From Acidisoma sp. PAMC 29798 (GTDB taxonomy: Bacteria; Pseudomonadota; Alphaproteobacteria; Acetobacterales; Acetobacteraceae): a stretch of 64,000 bases of DNA. The translations under genes were made by a program, and so were the position numbers. Below the pieces are notes generated by a model. It was not told the DNA's origin. It ran no database searches and was given only the letters and a program-made list of their open reading frames with translations. Shown in pieces: positions 29,203 to 37,513 of this stretch. Numbering within the stretch: the stretch's first letter is position 1; every line of letters begins with the position of its first letter. The stretch lies in assembly GCF_030252425.1 (NCBI RefSeq), contig NZ_CP126994.1:1674001-1738000 (forward strand), given 5' to 3'.

Positions 29203-30740
29203 GGCGTCCAACGGTAGAGCCAGGTTTCGGACACGGGACCTGCCGCGCCGATCAGGATGCATTGCAACTCGACGAGCTTCGCGTCACCCGGTGCCAGCTC
29301 AAACAGAATCCGCCAGCCGCCGCTATCGGGGTTCGGCTCCACCACGACGTTTTGAATTTTGCCCTGCGAGGTTTTGACGTCGGCATGGACCTTGCCGTCA
29401 TCGGGTAGGTTTTTCACCGCATCCCCCACGATATCGAGCACGATGAGCCGTCGCTTGCCATCCTCGGTGGCGCCGATCCGCGTCGCGACGATGCGGCCGA
29501 GCGGGGTCGGGAAGGGGTTATCCCAGCCCCAATGCATCCGGTAGGTGAAGGTATATTCGCCCTTCGCGGCCAGCTTGTCCTTCGGCCGCCAGAAGGCCAC
29601 GATATTGTCGTTCACCTCGTTTGCGGTGGGGATTTCCACGAGTTCGACGACGCCCTGTTCCCAATCTCCGATCGGCTCGATCCAGAGGCTGGGCCGCTTT
29701 TCGTATTGAAGGGCGAGGTCCTCATAATCCGCGAAGGCCCGCTTACGCTGCATCAGGCCGAAGCCACGCGGATTGCCGTCCGTAAAGGCGCTGATCTGCA
29801 GGGTCGTGGGATTGTTGAGCGGGCGCCAGATTTGCAGCCCCTGGCCATTCCACATCGACAGCCCCTCGGAATCATGCGCCGCCGGCCGCCAGTCATCGAC
29901 CTTGTTGTGATTGTTGGTGTCGAAATCGAACATGCCGGTGAGCGGGGCGATGCCCGGCTCGGTGATGTCCACGCGCGGATAGAGGGCGCTTTCGACGTCG
30001 AACACGGTTTCCGCGCCCGGCCGCAAGGTGAAGCGAAAGGCGCCGGTCACACTCTGGCTGTCGAGCAGGGCGTGGATGACGAGGGAACTGGCGCCGGGCT
30101 GCGGACGTTCCAACCAGAAGGCGCGGAAGCGCGAAAATTCCTCCTTCTGGTTGCCAGTGCCGATCGCGAGGCCCCGCGCCGAAAGGCCGTAGACCTGGCC
30201 CTTGGCGACAGCGCGGAAATAGCTCGCACCCAAAAAGACGCAGACTTCGTCAAAGACATCCGGCCTATTGATGGGGGCACGGATGCGCAGCCCGGAAAAG
30301 CCGATGTCACCGGCCACCTGCATCTTCGGATTCTCATAGTCGAACATATCGGCGCTGTAAGGCACGGCCTTGGCCTGGCCATCGGCCACTTCAAACATAT
30401 CGACGCGGGCCTCATAGAGGAATCCGCGGGGAAAGAACTCGACCTGGAAGGGCAGCGACTGGTCGTGCCACAGGGCCCGGTCGGCGCGATATCGAATGCC
30501 CCTGAAGTTGTCATAGCTCATATTGGTGATGGCCCCGGGCAGCTTGGTGTCGGGCCCGACATAGGCCTGACGTGCCAACGCCTGGGCGAGGCGGCGCACC
30601 GTCGCACCGTCGAAAGGCCCCGTCACGGGTGCGGGCAGCGGCACAGTGGCGGCGCGCGCGCTAGCCGGTAGGCCTGTGCCAGCAAGCAGAGCGAGGAGGG
30701 AGGCGGTGGCGCTCCCTTGGACCAGATCACGTCGATACAA
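29199..30740 (-). CDS. opgG: glucan biosynthesis protein G
   Basis: Periplasmic protein required to assemble or branch osmoregulated glucans. 513 residues, near the usual length. The chosen start is TTG at 30740, eight bases after AGAAAGGA, giving YRRDLVQGSATASLL: a twin-arginine type signal peptide ending ARAA. The mature protein has the OpgG hallmarks DNFRGIRY, LPFQVEFFPRG, FPRGFLYEA and PLNNPTTLQISAF. It is first in the operon and divergent from a small gene at 30949. Confidence 0.92.
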   Translation of the reverse strand: MYRRDLVQGSATASLLALLAGTGLPASARAATVPLPAPVTGPFDGATVRRLAQALARQAYVGPDTKLPGAITNMSYDNFRGIRYRADRALWHDQSLPFQVEFFPRGFLYEARVDMFEVADGQAKAVPYSADMFDYENPKMQVAGDIGFSGLRIRAPINRPDVFDEVCVFLGASYFRAVAKGQVYGLSARGLAIGTGNQKEEFSRFRAFWLERPQPGASSLVIHALLDSQSVTGAFRFTLRPGAETVFDVESALYPRVDITEPGIAPLTGMFDFDTNNHNKVDDWRPAAHDSEGLSMWNGQGLQIWRPLNNPTTLQISAFTDGNPRGFGLMQRKRAFADYEDLALQYEKRPSLWIEPIGDWEQGVVELVEIPTANEVNDNIVAFWRPKDKLAAKGEYTFTYRMHWGWDNPFPTPLGRIVATRIGATEDGKRRLIVLDIVGDAVKNLPDDGKVHADVKTSQGKIQNVVVEPNPDSGGWRILFELAPGDAKLVELQCILIGAAGPVSETWLYRWTP

Positions 30741-30948
30741 GGCCGGTCCTTTCTGAGACGAAGAGGGGGGCGAAGACGGCGGGCGAAGACGGGGAGCAAA
30801 GATCGGGGTATGCGCAGATGGGGATGGTCGTGGCCAGAGGTGGGCCCGAACCCCATGAAGACAATGCTGCACCACGGCATTGATCTAAGCTGCTGTCGCG
30901 GCACACAAAAACGGCGCAATATCCGCGCCGACAACAAGGACAAGCCTC

Positions 30949-31227
30949 ATGGGGTATGACACGGCCAATCGCGGCGGCGGCAATATTCCTCCCTGGGTCG
31001 GCGCCTATGTCGTCTATAGCCGGGCCTGGATGATCCTCGAACATCTTCGCAAGAACGGCTACGGCGTTGGCCGGCACGCCGTCTACAAGGAGATGAAGCG
31101 GGTAGAGGAGGAGATGGCGGTGATGATCGCGGCTCTGGATCAAGGCCTGGAAGACCCAGTGCGCGATGCGGTGGACCGTAACACGCGGTTTCTCACCACG
31201 CAGCAGTTGGCCGCGACGAGCCGGTAG
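30949..31227 (+). CDS. small hypothetical protein
   Basis: 92 residues, no signal peptide. The middle (WMILEHLRKNGYGVGRHAVYKEMKRVEEEM) is predicted helical and amphipathic. No family recognised. It is divergent from opgG with a 208-base gap and precedes the RelB-like antitoxin gene. Confidence 0.5.
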   Translation: MGYDTANRGGGNIPPWVGAYVVYSRAWMILEHLRKNGYGVGRHAVYKEMKRVEEEMAVMIAALDQGLEDPVRDAVDRNTRFLTTQQLAATSR

Positions 31228-31271
31228 CAACCGCTCTGCTTACACTTGATATGTCTAACGCTTGGATGTAT

Positions 31272-31281
31272 CTCAATTGAG
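31272..31281. promoter_or_regulatory. 10-bp palindrome upstream of relB, possible operator
   Basis: CTCAATTGAG lies 75 bases upstream of the antitoxin start in an AT-rich stretch. Antitoxins of this class bind similar palindromes; the assignment is tentative. Confidence 0.3.
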
Positions 31282-31355
31282 TATCTGTGCTTAGGCGCAG
31301 TTTACGCGTGGACGCGCATCATTCCGCCTCCCGCCCAGATATCGGAGACCGCGCT

Positions 31356-31637
31356 ATGGCCGCTCAGAGCACGATGCTGCATGTGCGCGTCGATGAAGAG
31401 ATGAAGACGAGGGCTGCAGAAGCGCTGGAAGCCATGGGACTGACGGTTTCCGATGCGGTGCGGGTGCTCCTTCATCGTGTCGTCCAGGATCAAGCCTTTC
31501 CTTTAGAACTGAAGGTTCCAAACGCAACGACGCGTCGGGCCATGCAAGACGCAGATGAGATGATGAAGGCGCGGCGTTTGCGCTTCAGCAGCGGGGATGA
31601 TTTGATTGAAAGCCTCGACGACGTCATCGACACATAA
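31356..31637 (+). CDS. RelB/DinJ family antitoxin
   Basis: 93 residues. The N-terminus (TMLHVRVDEEMKTRAAEALEAMGLT) is the ribbon-helix-helix DNA-binding part, followed by VSDAVRVLLHRVVQDQAFP, the DinJ pattern. It neutralises the toxin encoded immediately downstream, which overlaps it by 32 bases. ATG at 31356 is preferred to the longer open frame because it gives the family length. Confidence 0.9.
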   Translation: MAAQSTMLHVRVDEEMKTRAAEALEAMGLTVSDAVRVLLHRVVQDQAFPLELKVPNATTRRAMQDADEMMKARRLRFSSGDDLIESLDDVIDT

Positions 31638-31941
31638 GCGCGCCTCGCTTCCTCGAAGTTCGGACTACACGCGCGACTTTCTTAAAGATTGGCAGCGACT
31701 CACGCGATCGGGTCGGTATGATCTCACGCGGCTGAAGTCCGTTATACTCATGCTCGTCGCCAATGATGCGCCTCTTGGTCCTGAATGGCGTGATCATGCT
31801 CTCACATCAAACTGGGCTCGTCATCGAGAATGCCATATCGGGGGCGATTTCTTGCTCATCTATCAGCTTGAAGACGGCAAGACGGCTGGCGCCGTTTTGT
31901 TCGTCCGAGCGGGAACGCACGCCGACTTATTCGAGACGTGA
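31606..31941 (+). CDS. YafQ family mRNA interferase toxin
   Basis: 111 residues, RelE superfamily. Family landmarks: DYTRDFLKDWQRL, WRDHAL, CHIGGDFLLIYQ and GTHADLF, which contain the histidines and aspartate used for ribosome-dependent mRNA cleavage in YafQ. The start is TTG at 31606 inside the antitoxin gene; no ATG or GTG gives a full-length protein. It converges on the carbohydrate-active gene with a ten-base gap. Confidence 0.9.
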   Translation: MKASTTSSTHKRASLPRSSDYTRDFLKDWQRLTRSGRYDLTRLKSVILMLVANDAPLGPEWRDHALTSNWARHRECHIGGDFLLIYQLEDGKTAGAVLFVRAGTHADLFET

Positions 31942-31951
31942 GCCATAGCCT

Positions 31952-33904
31952 CTATGCGGTGGTCGTGACCGTGAAGGTCGTGTGGCTGATCGTCGTCAGT
32001 TCGACGACGCCGGCGCCGTAATGCGTGCCGTTGAGATTGATGCCATTGACGTAGAGGTCGCGCCCCGCAGCGGCGTTATCGAATTGGATGGCGATCGTAT
32101 GCGTGCCCGCGCCGAAATTGCCCGAGAATGAAGCGCTCTGCCATAAGCCGCTGCTATGCGCGACGGAGACACCCTGTGGTGTCGATGCGGCCTTGCCGTC
32201 GATGATCAGGGTGAACTGCGCATTCCCCCCTGAGGCATTCCCGGAAAGATGCAGGATTAAGGTATCCGCCGGCGCGCTGGCTTTCGCCGTTGATCCGCCG
32301 ACCGTGTAATCATAGGCGCCGCCGGCGTTCATCTCCTTGCTGGTCCCGGCGTAGGTCACGCCATCGAAGGCAATGCCGTTGATGTAGAGGTTCCGGTCCG
32401 TGGCGTCGCTGCCACCCCAGGCGTCATTGAGGAACGTGAGCTGAACATCATGGGTACCGAGACCCCAATCCCCGGTCACTGACACGACGTTGGAATGGTT
32501 ATCTGCCTGAAGCGCAGAGGCAGCACGGACGCCACCCACCTGTTTTCCGTCGACTGAGATCGTGTAGTCCGCGTTTCCCTTCCACGCATCTTCCGCGATA
32601 TTCAGCGTCAGTGTCTCCGTCGTTGCGACGGGCGGCGTCGTGACCGGGGCCGTCGTGATCGGCGTGGTGGTTGTCGTGGTCCCCGGCTCGACCTCGACGA
32701 TCAACGGATGATCCGTGATGCCGAGCGTGACGCTGCTGACATTGGTGAGCGTTTCGATCGGGGTCGTGCCCTTGAGGGGATCGAAGACCTCCACCGTCTT
32801 GTACGTCGCGCCGAGCTTGACAGTGACATTCGTCGTGGCGGCCGTGACTTCGGCGCCCTTTGCTTCGTTCCAGATCGCGGGTTCGTTCCAGACCACAATG
32901 TCCGACGCGCCGCTGGATTTTTGAATTTCGAGCGTATGGCCGGTCGAGGGCAGGTTCGTCAGCGTGTAGCTGACCGGCTTGAGGGTGAAGGTGCTGGCCG
33001 TGGTGCCGGTATCTGCCAGGATCGTGGTCAGGTTATGGATCGCGGTGGCGGCTTCCTTCGGCGTATTGCCGGGGGCGTAGAGCCCGTAACCGTCGTCGCC
33101 CTGCGACGACCCCGCCGCATAGGCGTCCATGAGCTGATAAAGATCGGTATGCGCGATGCCGCTTGCCGCATCGTCCATCAAGAGGTCGAGCGTGTATTTG
33201 GCCTGCACGTCCTGATTGACGTCACCGCTGGTGCCGCCATTCGTGCTGTAGCCGGTCTCCGTATAGACGGCGGCACCTGTCGCCGGCGTCTCGTTCCCCA
33301 GGGCCTGGGTGCGGTTGACCCATTGATAGGGCGCGTCGCCCTGGTTCGGATAAGGGTGCTGCGTGTCGTAATCGGCGAGGCCGGCGGTGGTGGCGGGGTT
33401 CGGGCCGACCGCATCGCTGCCCGCCGCATAGCCGGTGAAATAGTCGACCGAGACGCCCTTGAGGTCCGCATTGGCGTGAACGGCGGCATAGATCGCCTTC
33501 TGCAGGGCGACCGCGCCCGCGAGGCCGCCAACGCCGTTATAGGTGATCGGAAAGTTGTTGATCTCGTTCGCACCCTCGACCGCGATGACGCTGCCAGGCA
33601 CGGCCTTGTTCAGCGCCGCCACCAGGGCGAGTTGAGCGGTCAGGCTGGCGGTCGTGATCGCGCCGCCACCGAACAGGCAGATCGTGAACTTTACGCCTTC
33701 CTTGGCGAGGGTGATGTAGCTCGATAGCGGCGCCGAGCCCGCATATCCATTACTGATCGTGTCTCGTACTTCGGTAATGCCGAGATATTTCAAATCCGCA
33801 TCGATATTGGTGATATTAGCATAACCCCCGTCTGTATAGGGAATATGCGTGTTGACGCCGAGCGTATTGAGAAAGTCGGCCGAACGGAGTGTGGTTCCGG
33901 TCAT
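31952..33904 (-). CDS. glycosidase-like protein with two C-terminal carbohydrate-binding modules
   Basis: 650 residues. The N-terminal ~310 residues resemble a (beta/alpha)8 glycoside hydrolase of clan GH-A: GVNTHIPY, VEGANEINN (candidate acid/base Glu after Asn-Glu) and VYTETGYST (candidate nucleophile). A linker rich in Thr and Pro (~425-445) precedes two modules (~448-535 and ~550-640), each with LTLNI/LILHL, D-G-K and RNLYINGI or RDLYVNGI, like CBM60-type calcium-dependent binding domains. No signal peptide is present although the architecture is that of a secreted enzyme, so another export route is likely. ATG 33904 follows GCAGGAG. Substrate unknown. Confidence 0.7.
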   Translation of the reverse strand: MTGTTLRSADFLNTLGVNTHIPYTDGGYANITNIDADLKYLGITEVRDTISNGYAGSAPLSSYITLAKEGVKFTICLFGGGAITTASLTAQLALVAALNKAVPGSVIAVEGANEINNFPITYNGVGGLAGAVALQKAIYAAVHANADLKGVSVDYFTGYAAGSDAVGPNPATTAGLADYDTQHPYPNQGDAPYQWVNRTQALGNETPATGAAVYTETGYSTNGGTSGDVNQDVQAKYTLDLLMDDAASGIAHTDLYQLMDAYAAGSSQGDDGYGLYAPGNTPKEAATAIHNLTTILADTGTTASTFTLKPVSYTLTNLPSTGHTLEIQKSSGASDIVVWNEPAIWNEAKGAEVTAATTNVTVKLGATYKTVEVFDPLKGTTPIETLTNVSSVTLGITDHPLIVEVEPGTTTTTTPITTAPVTTPPVATTETLTLNIAEDAWKGNADYTISVDGKQVGGVRAASALQADNHSNVVSVTGDWGLGTHDVQLTFLNDAWGGSDATDRNLYINGIAFDGVTYAGTSKEMNAGGAYDYTVGGSTAKASAPADTLILHLSGNASGGNAQFTLIIDGKAASTPQGVSVAHSSGLWQSASFSGNFGAGTHTIAIQFDNAAAGRDLYVNGINLNGTHYGAGVVELTTISHTTFTVTTTA

Positions 33905-34170
33905 GGTCGGCTCCTGCAAGGGTGTGTCTAAACGCTGCACGGACGAGGGTCCGTCGTGACACGACGCAGGAACTACTGTCCTGGCGTAATCCTTTTGGCT
34001 TACAGCGTAAGAACACCGTTAGCACAAAGAATGACCAGATCAATATTTTTTTGAAGACAATGGGATTAATTATTCGATTCTTAAAGCGATCGTCTTGGCC
34101 GTGTGGCGGGTTGAATTTCTTGTCCCGATCCTACAACTAACACATTACAACACCGCAATGAAATATTCGG

Positions 34171-34623
34171 TCAGTGCAGGTGGATGAGCGGCCCCGCCAC
34201 GAGCACCAGGGCAAAGGCTGCCACGGCCGACAGCAGGCCGAGGAAACCCGCGAAATACAGCCAGGGGCGCGGTGCTGCGAAGGGAATGACGTTGAGGGCG
34301 AAGATGATCGCCTTGGGGTTGAGCAGCGTCGTGACGAAGACTTCCCGCAGCGTGATCAGTCTGCCGTGTTGGGCGATCACGGCGGTGCCCCGGCGCCACA
34401 GACAGATCGCCAGCCACAGCAGGTAGAGCCCGATCAACAGCCTGAGCGTGAGGGCAATCGCCGGGTGGCTGGTCAGAATGGGCCGCAGCACCAGCCCGAT
34501 CACGAGGATCGCGATCATATAGCCGCCGGCCTTGGCGGAGATGAGCGGCAGGGCGCGCCTGAAGCCGACCTGGGCGCCTGCGGTGGCGAGAAGGGTATTG
34601 GTGGGGCCGGGCGTGCCGAGACC
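34171..34623 (-). pseudogene. LysE/RhtB family exporter, 5'-truncated
   Basis: The frame from 34623 begins GLGTPGPTNTLLATAGAQ, the second half of the first helix of LysE-type amino-acid exporters, and continues through the other helices to the stop at 34171. The N-terminal part before the TPGPTN motif is missing and a TGA stands directly upstream. An internal ATG at 34518 could give 115 residues but would lack two helices. The break coincides with the end of a truncated antitoxin gene, so one deletion removed both ends. Confidence 0.75.
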
Positions 34624-34826
34624 TCACGATCCTCGTGCATGATCTCATCCGCAAGTGCCATCTGTCGCTCGAACTCGGGATTGTATGCGGTCAACCGGTA
34701 GCCGCCGTCCGGCGCGTCGGTAAGATACAGCGTGTCGCCCTTCTGAACTTTCAGATGAGCCATAGCTTGCTTCGTCAAGATGAAGCCCGAAGACGCGCCG
34801 ACGGTGGTGATCCTTAAGGTCAGCAC
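34515..34826 (-). pseudogene. AbrB/MazE-type antitoxin, 3'-truncated
   Basis: The first ~69 residues (MLTLRITTVGASSG, HLKVQKGDTLYLTDAP, MALADEIMHEDREV) match swapped-hairpin AbrB/SpoVT antitoxins that are normally followed by a Doc-type toxin. After residue 69 the frame enters the lysE remnant out of frame and gains about 34 unrelated residues. No toxin gene remains. GTG start at 34826. Because the DNA-binding part is intact and its palindromic operator is present, an expressed but toxin-less repressor is possible. Confidence 0.72.
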
Positions 34827-34832
34827 GCGAAC

Positions 34833-34868
34833 CTCTGGGCTATATAATCTGAATTATATAGCCCAGAG
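34833..34868. promoter_or_regulatory. perfect 16-bp inverted repeat, antitoxin operator
   Basis: Arms at 34833-34848 and 34853-34868 with a four-base spacer (CTGA), AT-rich core TATATAAT. It begins six bases upstream of the antitoxin start. AbrB/MazE-type antitoxins autorepress through such sites, so it probably overlaps their promoter. Confidence 0.7.
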
Positions 34869-34877
34869 CCGCTGTTT

Positions 34878-35021
34878 TCAGCAGCCGGGGTTATAGGGGT
34901 GGTAATAGCAGAAACGCGGATGATGGGGCGTCACGATGAGGCAGCCCGACAAGGACACGCCCAGGCCCACGAGCAGCGCGACCCCCATAAGCGGCTTCAG
35001 ATACCCTCGAAAATGCGACAT
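34878..35021 (-). CDS. 47-residue lipoprotein
   Basis: A short gene with a good ribosome-binding site (GAAGAGGA) directly before the ATG. The protein has a basic N-terminus, a hydrophobic core and the lipobox LSGC with the lipid-attachment cysteine at residue 27. The mature part is only 21 residues, rich in His, Tyr, Pro and Cys (PHHPRFCYYHPYNPGC). Membrane-anchored; function unknown, a metal- or heme-related role is only a guess from composition. Confidence 0.65.
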   Translation of the reverse strand: MSHFRGYLKPLMGVALLVGLGVSLSGCLIVTPHHPRFCYYHPYNPGC

Positions 35022-35109
35022 TCCTCTTCCCCCGGCAGGTGACCGCGCGGTATTGCGCGGGCGATACCGAGGCTACCCAAAGTCCTTGCCCGGTCAACGC
35101 ATTTCCGCG

Positions 35110-36909
35110 TCACGTCCGGTGATGTGTCTCCGCCAAAGCATAAACGGGGGTATGAATGCCTTCCATCCGCGCCTTGAGCTGAAGGGCGAGATATTGGGAA
35201 TAGTGCCGCGACTGGTGCAGATTGCCGCCTTGAAACCACAATGCCTCCTGCTGCGTCGGCTTCCACATATTCCGCAATTCGCCCTGCCAAGGACCGGGAT
35301 CCTTGGTCGTATCCGAGCCCAGGCCCCAGCACTTGCCCACGCGATCAGCGACGTCTTGGCTGATCAACTTGGCAGCCCAGCCGTTCATCGAGCCATAGCC
35401 CGTGGCATAGACGATGAGGTCGGCCGGCAGCTCCGTGCCATCGCTGAACAGCACCGCGCTTTCCGTGATCCGCTCGGTGCCGACCCCGCTTTTGAGCTTG
35501 ATGTCGCCATTGGCGATGAGCCCCGAGGCGCCGACGTCGATGTAATAGCCCGAGCCTCGGCGCACATATTTCATGAACAGCCCGGAACCGTCATCGCCAA
35601 AATCCAACAGGAAGCCGGCCTTTTCCAGTCGCGTATAGAAATCGGCATCGGCGTCGCGAATCGCCGCGACAGTGTGCTTATGGAACTCACCCATGATGGC
35701 GTAAGGCAGTGACGCGTTCAGCAGATCCGCCTTGGCCGTATCGATGCCACGGTCGAGCGCGGCTTCGGAATAGAGATGGCTCGTCCCGAACTTGAACAGC
35801 GAGTCCGCGCGCGCCACAAGCGTGGATGACCGCTGCACCATGGTGACTTCGGCCGCGTCATGCTCCCAAAGATCGGCGCAGATATCGTGCGCCGAATTAT
35901 TGGAGCCGATGACAACGCAGCGTTTGCCGCGAAAGGCCTCGCCGCTGCGATACTGGCTCGAATGCAGCAGCGTGCCCGCGAAGCTTTCGGCACCGGCCAC
36001 ATCGATGACATTGGGGATGCCCGACATGCCGGTCGCGAGCACGAGGTGCTTAGGACGTAGCGTCATGCTCTCCCCGTTTCGATCGACGGTGACGACCCAT
36101 TCACCGGCCGCCGCATCATACTGCGCGCCGACGCAGGAGGATGAGGTCCAGTAATTCAGCTCCATCACCTTGGCATAGGCTTCGAGCCAGTCGCCCATCT
36201 TGTCCTTCGGCGAATAGACCGGCCAGTCGTCCGGGAAGGGCAGATACGGCATGTGGTCGTACCAGACCGGATCATGCAGGCAGAGCGACTTGTAGCGCTG
36301 GCGCCAGGAGTCGCCGGCATGGGCATTGCGATCGATGATGATCGTCGGCACGCCGAGGCGCTTCAATCGGGCGCCAAGGGCGAGGCCACCCTGGCCGCCG
36401 CCGATGATCAGGCAATAGGGCTGGCGTGTGATCCCCAGCGTTTCTTCCTCCGCCGTCTTGCGTTCGAGCCAAGTGGTGCTGCCGCGACGCACGCCATGCT
36501 CGGCACCGAGGGGCCGGGTGCGGCCCTTTTTCTCCTCATGCCCCTTCAAGGACTCCATCGACGTCAGCAGCGTCCAACACAGCCCGTCCCGCAGCCTGAC
36601 ATGGGCGATGCCCGTGGCGACGGCCGTTTCGAACGTGAACCAGCCAGAGACGGTGCCATTCTCCTCCTGAGATCCGTCCTTGGGAAGAAGGGTATGGGGC
36701 TGCACGTCTTGCAGCCGCGCCTGCAACATCGCAGCGATCGCGGGCCGCCCCTCCGTCGTGTGGATATTCCAGGTGAAGGCGACCAAATCACGCCAATAGG
36801 CCTTGTCCTCGAATAAAACGGCCGTAGCCTCGGCGTCATTGCGCTCAAGCGCCGCGCCGAAAGCCGAGACCCAGTCCGCCAATGCCGATTGCGCAATGGT
36901 CTGGCTCAT
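35110..36909 (-). CDS. flavin-containing monooxygenase with N-terminal SnoaL-like domain
   Basis: 599 residues. Residues ~8-120 form an NTF2/SnoaL-like cone domain; residues 165-599 are a class B flavin monooxygenase. FAD motif LIIGGGQGGLALG (167-179), the FMO/Baeyer-Villiger signature FAGTLLHSSQY (310-320), the NADPH motif VVIGSNNSAHD (332-342) and the ATG at the second Rossmann end (VLATGMSGIP) are all present. Substrate unknown; relatives include indole-3-pyruvate (YUCCA-like) and other small-molecule oxygenases. ATG at 36909 with GGAGAG upstream. Confidence 0.85.
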   Translation of the reverse strand: MSQTIAQSALADWVSAFGAALERNDAEATAVLFEDKAYWRDLVAFTWNIHTTEGRPAIAAMLQARLQDVQPHTLLPKDGSQEENGTVSGWFTFETAVATGIAHVRLRDGLCWTLLTSMESLKGHEEKKGRTRPLGAEHGVRRGSTTWLERKTAEEETLGITRQPYCLIIGGGQGGLALGARLKRLGVPTIIIDRNAHAGDSWRQRYKSLCLHDPVWYDHMPYLPFPDDWPVYSPKDKMGDWLEAYAKVMELNYWTSSSCVGAQYDAAAGEWVVTVDRNGESMTLRPKHLVLATGMSGIPNVIDVAGAESFAGTLLHSSQYRSGEAFRGKRCVVIGSNNSAHDICADLWEHDAAEVTMVQRSSTLVARADSLFKFGTSHLYSEAALDRGIDTAKADLLNASLPYAIMGEFHKHTVAAIRDADADFYTRLEKAGFLLDFGDDGSGLFMKYVRRGSGYYIDVGASGLIANGDIKLKSGVGTERITESAVLFSDGTELPADLIVYATGYGSMNGWAAKLISQDVADRVGKCWGLGSDTTKDPGPWQGELRNMWKPTQQEALWFQGGNLHQSRHYSQYLALQLKARMEGIHTPVYALAETHHRT

Positions 36910-37021
36910 GCCCGTCTCTCCCTCGTTTTTTATTGTCCTATTGGTGCCATGCGGGGGCACGGGCGTCCATCGCGCGCCGGCGCGCGTTGCGGCGACCTGC
37001 CAGGACGGCCATATCTGGCGC

Positions 37022-37477
37022 ATGACCACGCGCTATGGGCTCGAAATTCGCGCCGCCACCGGCGCTGAGGCGCCGGGCCTGGCCGAGCTTCTGGCCGCCG
37101 GCGGCCATGCGGTCGCGCCACGCCTTCTGGCAGACCGGCTTGACGCCATCCGCCAGGGTGCGGGCACCGCCTTGGTCGCGCTGGAGTGGGGTCCGCCCAG
37201 CGGCGTGATCGTGCTCCATTGGTATCAAACGCTGGAGGCCGCTTTACCGGTCGCCCTGATCACCACGCTTCTGGTCGCGCCCGAGGCGCGGCGCCGGGGC
37301 ATTGGCCGGATGTTGGTCAAGGCGGCGGCCCAGGCGGCACGGGTCGCCGGTTGCGGCGCTTTGGAGCTTGCGGCGCTGCCTGATCAGACGGAGTTGGAGG
37401 CCTTTTGCCGCGCCACCGGCTTCATCGAAGCGGGACCCCGATACCAGCGCGTGCTGCGCAAGAACGCTACGCTATAG
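37022..37477 (+). CDS. GNAT family N-acetyltransferase
   Basis: 151 residues with the GNAT acetyl-CoA loop RRRGIGRMLVKAA preceded by the beta-strand ITTLLVAPEA; the C-terminal FCRATGFIEAGPRYQRVL is the family-typical last motif. Substrate unknown. The open frame extends upstream into the divergent monooxygenase region, but ATG at 37022 gives the standard domain length. Confidence 0.85.
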   Translation: MTTRYGLEIRAATGAEAPGLAELLAAGGHAVAPRLLADRLDAIRQGAGTALVALEWGPPSGVIVLHWYQTLEAALPVALITTLLVAPEARRRGIGRMLVKAAAQAARVAGCGALELAALPDQTELEAFCRATGFIEAGPRYQRVLRKNATL

Positions 37478-37513
37478 CGCATCACCGCCGTGATCATGCT
37501 TTAAGCGGCCACG

